NCBI GenBank assembly: GCA_021604265.1
Contig: BQIY01000080.1
Coordinates: forward strand, 1 to 7,941
Origin: Nitrospirales bacterium
Lineage (GTDB): Bacteria; Nitrospirota; Nitrospiria; Nitrospirales; UBA8639
Length of the DNA stretch: 7,941 bases
Direction: 5' to 3'
Shown: positions 1 to 6,431 of the stretch, in pieces
Numbering within the stretch: position 1 is the first letter of the stretch
How the letters are laid out: each line of letters begins with the position of its first letter
Notes under the pieces: model-generated
Databases searched by the model: none
Told to the model about the DNA's origin: nothing
What the model saw: the letters and a program-made list of their open reading frames with translations, nothing else
Translations under genes and position numbers: made by a program

Positions 1-22
1 GATGACTGATCTTCCTTGAGGA

Positions 23-39
23 ATGGCATTAAGGTTGCT
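23..39 (+). promoter_or_regulatory. Candidate sigma-54 (-24/-12) promoter for the multicopper oxidase gene
   Basis: The stretch TGGCATTAAGGTTGCT at 24-39 has the -24 GG (25-26) and -12 GC (37-38) separated by exactly ten bases, with full TGGCA and TTGCT half-elements; it departs from the TGGCACG consensus at two bases (29-30). Transcription would start about 12 bases after the GC, near 50, just before the first arm of the leader stem. A 5-bp inverted repeat (TTCCT-TG-AGGAA, 12-23) abuts the element. Any enhancer-binding activator site would lie upstream of the window. If real, the oxidase is switched on by an RpoN-dependent activator. Found by eye; no scoring was run. Confidence 0.55.
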
Positions 40-51
40 GTATATGGGCAA

Positions 52-128
52 TGTCGGTGAAGGATTTGGGTGTGATGGACCGGCCTCCTGAGTGCCCAAC
101 CCTTCCGTATGGAACCCCTTCACCGACA
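52..128 (+). promoter_or_regulatory. Predicted structured 5' leader RNA with anti-Shine-Dalgarno loop
   Basis: A perfect 12-bp inverted repeat, TGTCGGTGAAGG (52-63) with CCTTCACCGACA (117-128), closes a 53-base interior. Inside it, TTGGG (66-70) can pair with CCCAA (95-99), and TTCC-GTAT-GGAA (103-114) can form a small hairpin, giving a three-way-junction fold. The apical loop of the middle arm (71-94) carries CGGCCTCCT (81-89), the exact complement of AGGAGGCCG (255-263), which covers most of the ribosome binding site of the oxidase gene. No T-run follows the stem, so it is not an intrinsic terminator. A translation-control leader is inferred; I do not recognise a known riboswitch class. Folded by eye only. 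Confidence 0.45.
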
Positions 129-147
129 CAATTTCCATCACGGTAGG

Positions 148-202
148 ACGTCAAAGTTGGAGTGAAAAGATTTACGGGTGTCTATAAAGAGAAACGTCAA
201 AG
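148..202 (+). repeat. Pair of 9-bp direct repeats in the leader
   Basis: ACGTCAAAG occurs at 148-156 and again at 194-202, 46 bases apart, in the untranslated leader between the predicted RNA structure and the Shine-Dalgarno sequence. It could be a protein site on DNA or RNA, or a chance repeat; nothing else supports a role. Confidence 0.35.
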
Positions 203-253
203 GATTAGATCACAGAGTACGAACAATTATTTGTCATGCTGTATTCACTTAAT

Positions 254-260
254 AAGGAGG
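254..260 (+). promoter_or_regulatory. Ribosome binding site of the multicopper oxidase gene
   Basis: AAGGAGG lies seven bases before the ATG at 268 and, with the preceding T, forms TAAGGAGG, a full match to the 16S rRNA 3' end. This fixes the start codon. The same TAAGGAGGCCG string precedes gene 2 (5389-5399), and TAAGGAGGC precedes gene 4 (7652-7660), suggesting a shared strong initiation signal. Bases 255-263 are the ones complementary to the leader loop at 81-89. Confidence 0.85.
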
Positions 261-267
261 CCGTTGA

Positions 268-3200
268 ATGTTTACGCGTACAGGTCAATCAAATTGTGCG
301 AGGTGGTGGCTCGGAGCTTTAGGAGGAGCTCTCCTCTTGGGTTCTCCGTCGATGGGTTTGGCTGAAGACCCATCTGTGAGCATCCATTCCGTGGCGATGA
401 GTCAGGAACGTCAAGGCTGGGCAGAAAGGTTAAAAGGGCAGACGATTGTCGAGAATTCTGTTGAGGGCCGAGCTGAGCGTGCTGCGCTGGTGGAGCTACA
501 GCACCAACGGCTTATGGAGCAGATGCAAAAGGAAATGGGGCATGACGAAGGTAATTCCGGTGCCTACAATTCCATGTCGATGATGCATCAGTATGGTGCC
601 GGACCAGCGAATGGCTTACTGGCGTCTACGACTGGAGTTGAACCTGTCTCCGGCAGGGGAGGACGATGTCCGTCAACGGCACCGGTAAAAAAATATGATA
701 TTTCAGCCATCAATGCTGAAATATCATTAAATCAATGGCTGGATTATTATCCTGGTTATATGTACGCGCTCACGGAAAATATCGAGAAGATTCGAGAAGA
801 AGAAGCGAAAAATGCAGAGGCACGTGAATCGGAAGGACATCGCGATCCAGGTGCCGTCATGAATGGCATTCAAGATCAATGGATTCAACCGCTCGTGATT
901 CGAGGGAACCAAGGGGATTGTGTCAAGATCACCCTCCGAAACAAGCTAGAGTTTGGTGAGGACGTCAGTCTGCATATCAACGGATCTGACATGGTAATGA
1001 GCAAAACAGGGGAGCCAGCCCTCACCACAAATCCTGATTCCGTAGCTGCCGGACCTGGCGAAGATGCAGAAGATGATGCAGAAGGCGAATCCATTGACAT
1101 GGAATGGTATATCCATCCCGATACCCAAGAGGGTGGAAAGCAGTTCCACACGTTTAGCAATGATCGTGAGTTAACCGTCATGGGACTGTTCGGGGTATTT
1201 GTGGTGGAACCACGAGGATCGAAATATTGGGAACCACTAGGAACCGGACCGGCGACGGAAGCCACGAGTGGGTGGCAAGTCATGATTGAAAATGGAACTG
1301 GCCCCAGTTTTCGGGAATTTGTCTTGATTTACCATGAAGTGGGTGATGAAGCCTTCCGGCCTGTGAATAAGCATGGCGACTTTTTGCCTCAGCGCGATCC
1401 TCTGACCGATGCGTATCGTCCGGGTGCACGGGCCTTGAATTATCGAAGCGAGCCATTCGGGATCAACAATATGCATGTGCAGCATGAACATTTTGGTTTC
1501 GAGGATGAGTCGATGGCTTACAGCTCATACTCATTTGGTGATGCGGCGCCGACGATTCCTCGAAGTTACTTGGGCGATCCAGCGAAATTTCGAATCGTGC
1601 ATGGCGGGTCTGAAGTGTTTCATTCACATCATCCTCATGGCGGGTCTATTCGTTGGCAGCGAAGTCCCCGGGCTACGCAAATGCCGGTGTGGAGTACAGG
1701 ACAGAATGGTCCGGTGAAATACCCCATCGTTCGAACGAAGTCAGACCGAGTCGATGTGGAAGTGATTGGGCCTTCAGAAGCCTTGGATTTAGAGACCGAA
1801 TGTGGGTCCGGTCTGTGCCAATGGCTGGCAGGAGATTTTTTGTTTCATTGTCATGTTGCCCATCATTACGTTGCAGGGATGTGGGGCTACTGGAGAGTGT
1901 ATAACACCCTGCAGGTTCCCGGCGTTCAAAATGACGTGATGCCGCCTTTACGTGAACTGCCGGATCGTCTCGACCGGATTCACAAGCCCGTGACATCAGA
2001 TGAATTAGTGGGGAAAACGGTGAACTGGTTTGGTTCAAAGTTTAAAATAGTCGGTTCAGGAAAGAGTGACTGGAAAGCCAAACCGGCAGTCGTGAATCTT
2101 AAGGACTGGGTTGAAATGCAACTCAGTAATCAAGGTAAGCCAGGGCACAAAGATGACGAACTTGGGCAACTCAAGGCCTATGATGCCACGGTCTTAGATT
2201 GGGTGTGGGATGGCCAGAAGGCCCTGAGTGAAAAAGAACCGTCAATAGGAGAAAATCCTAAATATAAGCCTGAATGGCAGGGCTATGAGCCAGGAGAACG
2301 ACGAGCCATCTGGTTTGAGCCAACCACGGGAAAAGTGGCTTGGCCTTGGCTGACACCGCATTTCGGCAAGCGCGCGCCGTTTTCCAATGACCATAACCCA
2401 GCACCTTGGTTGGAAATGATTCGACTCAACGATGATGGCACACGGTCCGTTGGCCCAGCCAAAGCCGGTGAAAATGGGAATTGGAGTCTGTGTCCGGATC
2501 GCGCGGGCTCACAAGATTATAATGTGCATTTCATTAAATTGCCGATTGAATTATCGGCTGCGGAAGGAAAAGAGCCGGCGATTGTCGATCCCAATGGATT
2601 GCTCTATGTTGTCCATGAGGAAGAAGAAGCCGTCAGGGCCGACAATGATAAAAAGTTTCCGCTTGTCGTTCGAGCCAACGTATATGACTGCATTGATTGG
2701 ACATTGACGAGTGAATGGTTGGACGACGATATCACCAATTTCCAATCGTCGAAAATTAATACACATTTCCATTTCTTTCAGTTTGACAACCAGGCCTCGG
2801 ATGGCGTGATTTCTGGATTTTCGTATGAGCAGTCCATGCGGCCCTTTACGCAATTTGAAAAAAATACCAAAAAAGGTCTGCCGGTTCCGATGAATGCGAA
2901 GGTCACGAAGGCTTCGAAGAAAGGGGAGAAAAGCCTGCAAGTATCAAATGCGAAACAATATCATGTTGGTATTCCGATTCTTGTGGGAGCCGATAATGTC
3001 AAAGGGCAAGAAGTGAAACGAATTACCAAAATCACTGGAGACACCTTAACCTTTGCCAAGCCACTGCAAAATAGTCATCCGGTTGACGATATCGTGACGG
3101 TTGAATATGTCCGTCAACGATTCTGGGTTGATGCAGATGTGGGCAGTGTCTTTTGGCATGACCATGCGTTTGGTGGGACCACCTGGCCGCATGGCGCGGT

Positions 3201-5175
3201 GGGTACCATGATCGCTGAACCTTTCGGTTCAACCTGGCATGACCCCAAAACCGGCAGACCCATCAGGACGGGCCCAGTGGCCGATATTCATGCAACAGAA
3301 CGTGTGGGCCATGATGTCGCAGGAAGTTTCCGAGAACTCATGGTGCATATTATGGATACCGTTCCGCACACCGTGAACATCGTGACGGCAGGCAATCCGC
3401 CGGGACAACCGGTTGATGTGGCACTTGAGGCTGGTCGCACAGTCTCGTTTATTATGCCGCCCAATGACAAAATTAAAATGACCCCGATGCCGTTCTTAAA
3501 TGGCGGCACGCATACGACGGGTGGGGCATTGAATTTCCGGGCTGAGCCGTTCGCGCAACGGTTAGCGAACAACCCAGATTCTTCAAAAATCTTTAGTAGT
3601 CTCGTTCATGGCGATCCCAGTACGGCTATGGTTCGAGCATATTTGGGGGATGCAGTCGTCTTTCGATTACTTGATGTGACGATGAATGAAAGTAACGTTT
3701 TTACCGTTTCCGGTCATACGTTCTGGTCGGAGCGTTATGCACAAGAAGCCAACCGCAAAAATTCGTTGCATATTGGCATTGCAGAGCGCTATGACCTGGT
3801 TCTTCCTGAAGCCGGTGGCCCGCGCCATCAGGCCGGGGATTATATGTTCTTTAACGGTCGCAGTTCGAAGTTTTCGGAAGGCGCCTGGGGGATTATGCGA
3901 GTGCTCGATACACCCGTTGATGATCTTCAACCGTTACCCATTAAAGCGTATGGAAAAGAGGGGATACCTGAAGCACTTCCGGTGTGTCCCAAGGATGCTC
4001 CAGTCAAGAATTTTAATGTTGTGGCCATCGACCACCCGGGGATGAGTTTCAATACCAATGCTCCGGAATCCATTGAAGTCGACTTTGAACGAACGATTGA
4101 ATTACGAAATTCTGAGGCAAAAATTTATGTCTTGGAAGATGAAGTCGCGAAAGTGTCAGGGGATGTGCAGCCGATGCCGTTGACTCTTCGAGCCAATATC
4201 GGCGACTGCATTACCGTCAAGCTCACCAATAAGCTCAAAGAAGGTCAGGCTTCATTCTCTGCGTTTGGCTTAGCCTTTGATCCCAAAGATTCTCAAGGAG
4301 TGAATCTTGGTAATAACCCAGGAGACCAAACCGTTGCTCCTGGCAAGTCTCGTGTTTATACCTACTATGCCGATCCATTTAATGGAGAAGGGCAGACGTT
4401 AGTATGGGATTGGGGCAACGTGTCGATGAATCCTCGTAACGGATTATTTGGCGGGATTATTATCGGACCGAAGGGGTCAACCTACCGTCATCCAGAAACT
4501 GGCGAGGATATTTCTCTCAAGAATAGTTGGAATGCTGATGTGATTGTAGATCGTACGATCCAAGGCAATGAAAGCCGGGAGAATTATCGTGATGTGGCGT
4601 TGTATTTTCAGGATGAGGATAATATTATCGGGACCAGCTTCATGCCGTATGTCCAAAATGTTGCTGGATTAACGGGTGTCAATTATCGAGCCGAACCCTA
4701 TTTGTATCGGGAAGAGGCTGGTTGTACCTTAGGCAAGATGTTCCAACCCTGTGAAGTTGATGATCCGCAAGATCCCGCAACTCCATTGATTCTTGCTCAT
4801 GCAGGGGATAAGGTTCGCATCCATGTCTTTGGTGCAAGCAGTGAACAGAACGGTATGTTCACCGTTGAAAAACACGAATGGCCCATTGAACCATTTCTCC
4901 CAGGTGCAGATATGATTAGCACGGTCGAGTTCTCTGGTTCAGAAGGCTTGGATGTGTATTTGCCATCTGCCGGTGGGAATTGGGCCATGCCAGGCGATTA
5001 TGTCTGGAGCAATGGACGGTTACCATACTCACAGTCAGGTCAATGGGGATATCTGCGGGTGCTCCCAGCTACTGATCAGAGAGTGCTCTCATTAAGTGGT
5101 AGTGCTCCTGGAAGCAAGACGGCGAAAGATGACCAGTTGGAGTTTCTTCACCCGACTCCAGCATCGTTTAAATAA
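268..5175 (+). CDS. Giant secreted six-cupredoxin multicopper oxidase, candidate metal oxidase
   Basis: This 1635-residue protein starts with a Sec signal peptide (cleavage near GLA-ED, residue 32). It then has three tandem two-cupredoxin units, about 131-549, 741-1217 and 1239-1602. Each begins with a CP motif (C134, C742, C1240), carries a DC motif (C218, C808, C1314), an RSEP/RAEP motif in the second domain, and ends in a GDY/GDF-to-WG-x-x-RV segment. A complete copper set is visible: L3 H452-x2-H455-x-H457-G, L4 H527-C528-H529 with H533 and axial M538, L1 H833-x-H835, and L2 H964-x-H966. L3/L4 thus precede L1/L2, the reverse of laccase, placing the trinuclear cluster between domains 2 and 3. 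Domains 4-6 have lost their ligands. Such enzymes pass electrons from a substrate at type 1 copper to O2. Six-domain relatives include ceruloplasmin and MnxG, so Fe(II), Mn(II) or Cu(I) oxidation is plausible but unproven. Extras are a Met/His-rich stretch (83-107), an acidic loop (265-279), a 190-residue linker and a beta-rich insert (about 872-950). Confidence 0.93.
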   Translation: MFTRTGQSNCARWWLGALGGALLLGSPSMGLAEDPSVSIHSVAMSQERQGWAERLKGQTIVENSVEGRAERAALVELQHQRLMEQMQKEMGHDEGNSGAYNSMSMMHQYGAGPANGLLASTTGVEPVSGRGGRCPSTAPVKKYDISAINAEISLNQWLDYYPGYMYALTENIEKIREEEAKNAEARESEGHRDPGAVMNGIQDQWIQPLVIRGNQGDCVKITLRNKLEFGEDVSLHINGSDMVMSKTGEPALTTNPDSVAAGPGEDAEDDAEGESIDMEWYIHPDTQEGGKQFHTFSNDRELTVMGLFGVFVVEPRGSKYWEPLGTGPATEATSGWQVMIENGTGPSFREFVLIYHEVGDEAFRPVNKHGDFLPQRDPLTDAYRPGARALNYRSEPFGINNMHVQHEHFGFEDESMAYSSYSFGDAAPTIPRSYLGDPAKFRIVHGGSEVFHSHHPHGGSIRWQRSPRATQMPVWSTGQNGPVKYPIVRTKSDRVDVEVIGPSEALDLETECGSGLCQWLAGDFLFHCHVAHHYVAGMWGYWRVYNTLQVPGVQNDVMPPLRELPDRLDRIHKPVTSDELVGKTVNWFGSKFKIVGSGKSDWKAKPAVVNLKDWVEMQLSNQGKPGHKDDELGQLKAYDATVLDWVWDGQKALSEKEPSIGENPKYKPEWQGYEPGERRAIWFEPTTGKVAWPWLTPHFGKRAPFSNDHNPAPWLEMIRLNDDGTRSVGPAKAGENGNWSLCPDRAGSQDYNVHFIKLPIELSAAEGKEPAIVDPNGLLYVVHEEEEAVRADNDKKFPLVVRANVYDCIDWTLTSEWLDDDITNFQSSKINTHFHFFQFDNQASDGVISGFSYEQSMRPFTQFEKNTKKGLPVPMNAKVTKASKKGEKSLQVSNAKQYHVGIPILVGADNVKGQEVKRITKITGDTLTFAKPLQNSHPVDDIVTVEYVRQRFWVDADVGSVFWHDHAFGGTTWPHGAVGTMIAEPFGSTWHDPKTGRPIRTGPVADIHATERVGHDVAGSFRELMVHIMDTVPHTVNIVTAGNPPGQPVDVALEAGRTVSFIMPPNDKIKMTPMPFLNGGTHTTGGALNFRAEPFAQRLANNPDSSKIFSSLVHGDPSTAMVRAYLGDAVVFRLLDVTMNESNVFTVSGHTFWSERYAQEANRKNSLHIGIAERYDLVLPEAGGPRHQAGDYMFFNGRSSKFSEGAWGIMRVLDTPVDDLQPLPIKAYGKEGIPEALPVCPKDAPVKNFNVVAIDHPGMSFNTNAPESIEVDFERTIELRNSEAKIYVLEDEVAKVSGDVQPMPLTLRANIGDCITVKLTNKLKEGQASFSAFGLAFDPKDSQGVNLGNNPGDQTVAPGKSRVYTYYADPFNGEGQTLVWDWGNVSMNPRNGLFGGIIIGPKGSTYRHPETGEDISLKNSWNADVIVDRTIQGNESRENYRDVALYFQDEDNIIGTSFMPYVQNVAGLTGVNYRAEPYLYREEAGCTLGKMFQPCEVDDPQDPATPLILAHAGDKVRIHVFGASSEQNGMFTVEKHEWPIEPFLPGADMISTVEFSGSEGLDVYLPSAGGNWAMPGDYVWSNGRLPYSQSGQWGYLRVLPATDQRVLSLSGSAPGSKTAKDDQLEFLHPTPASFK

Positions 5176-5297
5176 CGATCGCGAAATCAAAAAGGTTCAC
5201 GCCGGAAAATATGTCTGACACAGCGCGAGAAAACATCTCCAATGTCGGGAATTTATTAGAACGGCTATAGGAACCTTCGATACTTCTGGTATCCAAA

Positions 5298-5329
5298 CGG
5301 GGGAGCCGACACGGCTCCCCCGTTTTTTT
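5298..5329 (+). terminator. Strong intrinsic terminator after the multicopper oxidase gene
   Basis: CGGGGGAGCCG (5298-5308), a three-base ACA loop and CGGCTCCCCCG (5312-5322) form a perfect 11-bp GC-rich stem followed by seven T (5323-5329). The AAA before the stem can extend pairing into the T-run, so it may also act weakly on the other strand. It lies 123 bases after the oxidase stop, so genes 1 and 2 are probably separate transcripts. The bases between, 5176-5297, show only a small 5-bp hairpin (GATAC...GTATC, 5279-5293). Confidence 0.92.
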
Positions 5330-5330
5330 G

Positions 5331-5360
5331 ACGACAATTCTGGTAGTATACCGTCATAAT
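5331..5360 (+). promoter_or_regulatory. Candidate sigma-70 promoter for the cupredoxin gene
   Basis: ACGACA (5331-5336, four of six matches to the -35 consensus) and CATAAT (5355-5360, five of six to the -10) are 18 bases apart, directly after the terminator T-run and about 40 bases before the ATG at 5402. A better -35, TTGACG at 5328-5333, is 21 bases from the same -10, which is too far for normal spacing. A promoter is needed here because a strong terminator stands upstream, but the exact boxes are tentative. Confidence 0.4.
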
Positions 5361-5401
5361 AATGCGGAGTGATTTGAGATCCTAGCAGTAAGGAGGCCGT
5401 A

Positions 5402-6313
5402 ATGAGATCGGGAGTGTTAGGTGTGGTATTCGTTGTGAGCCTGGGTTTATGGGCGCAGTCTGCTTCGGCAAAGTATGAGGAAATCCAAGTAGAAAATGGC
5501 GGGACGTTGTCGGGAGTTATTACGCTTCAAGGAGAACTTCCCAATCCCAAAGGCTACAATCTTGTCAGTTTTCCAGATCCTGCCTATTGCGGCCGTATCT
5601 CAAATGGAAGCGGATGGCGGCTGCTTCAACCATTTCAAATTGGCCCGGAAGGGCAATTTCAAAATGTGGTCATTTTTATTGAAAAAATCAAAAAAGGCAA
5701 AAAGTTTGATTATACGCCTCCCCACATTGAAGCGATTGATTGTAAGTTTGCTCCATATATTACCGTCGTTCGCGATCGACATGAAGTGAAGGTTGTGAAT
5801 ATGGATCCGGTCATGCATGATATTCAAGCCTATGAAACGTCGAAGATGGGCGCACGCGTGTTGTTTAATCTTCCATTGCCGGTGAGTCCAAAACTCAAAA
5901 AACAGGATTTGATGGCTGGGAAAAAGGTGAAAAATCGGGCTGGTCGCATTGTCAGTCCAAAGATTAAAATGAAGAGGGGACGAAACATTTTTGCCATGCA
6001 GTGTGGCTTTCATCCTTATATGGAAAGTTGGGGCGTGGCGATGGCTTCCCCGTATTTTGCCGTCAGCGATGAACAGGGCACATTTACTATAGACCGCATT
6101 CCTCCCGGAACGTATAAGGTGGTTGTTTGGCATCCTATGGTTGAGAAGGAATTATCCGTGACCATCAAACCAAATGAAACGACAGATGTGTCTGTGGACT
6201 TTGACGCTCCGAAGGGGCGCTTGTATGCGAACGAAGCACATGAGAATACGAGGTTCGGAATGGAACTCTTAGGTGATTCGAAAATTGTTCCGTCCGTCGA
6301 GCTCCAACATTAA
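5402..6313 (+). CDS. Periplasmic amicyanin-like cupredoxin with carboxypeptidase-regulatory-like domain
   Basis: The 303-residue product has a signal peptide (cleavage after ASA, residue 23). Its cupredoxin part carries a type 1 copper ligand set: H139 in an N-x-D-x3-H motif, then C201-x2-H204-x2-M207, the Cys-His-Met spacing of amicyanin rather than plastocyanin. C63 and C114 are left to form a disulfide. Residues about 225-268 (GTFTIDRIPPGTYKVVVWH and the following strands) match the carboxypeptidase-regulatory-like beta-sandwich. This architecture is often annotated as a methylamine utilisation or plastocyanin-like protein, but no methylamine dehydrogenase gene is seen here. A lysine-rich stretch (about 164-193) precedes the copper-binding C-x2-H. 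AAGGAGG (5390-5396) five bases upstream supports the start. A periplasmic electron-carrier role beside the multicopper oxidase is inferred. The 118-base gap to the next gene has only weak 5-bp hairpins, so co-transcription is possible. Confidence 0.85.
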   Translation: MRSGVLGVVFVVSLGLWAQSASAKYEEIQVENGGTLSGVITLQGELPNPKGYNLVSFPDPAYCGRISNGSGWRLLQPFQIGPEGQFQNVVIFIEKIKKGKKFDYTPPHIEAIDCKFAPYITVVRDRHEVKVVNMDPVMHDIQAYETSKMGARVLFNLPLPVSPKLKKQDLMAGKKVKNRAGRIVSPKIKMKRGRNIFAMQCGFHPYMESWGVAMASPYFAVSDEQGTFTIDRIPPGTYKVVVWHPMVEKELSVTIKPNETTDVSVDFDAPKGRLYANEAHENTRFGMELLGDSKIVPSVELQH

Positions 6314-6431
6314 ACAGAGAGAAAGGAATAGCGAAACCTGTGTGGAACAGGGTCAGACGTTCGAATGATGAGTGTGCCTCTTCGATGTCGCTAACATCTC
6401 TCACTATTTCAAGATGAAAGGAGTGTGAGTC

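Noticed and set aside
183..188. TATAAA as a possible second promoter -10 box for the oxidase gene
   Set aside because: No acceptable -35 box lies 16-18 bases upstream; the best (TTGGAG at 157-162) is 20 bases away and matches only three bases.
162..365. GTG-started 67-codon frame overlapping the oxidase start
   Set aside because: No proper ribosome binding site, no recognisable protein, and its second half is the oxidase coding sequence in another frame.
5600..6133. Long minus-strand frame opposite the cupredoxin gene
   Set aside because: It mirrors the coding frame of a well-supported gene with signal peptide and copper motifs; no ribosome binding site or protein signature supports it.
6337..6351. 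CCTGT-ACAGG hairpin between genes 2 and 3 as a terminator
   Set aside because: Only 5 bp of stem and no T-run follows it.
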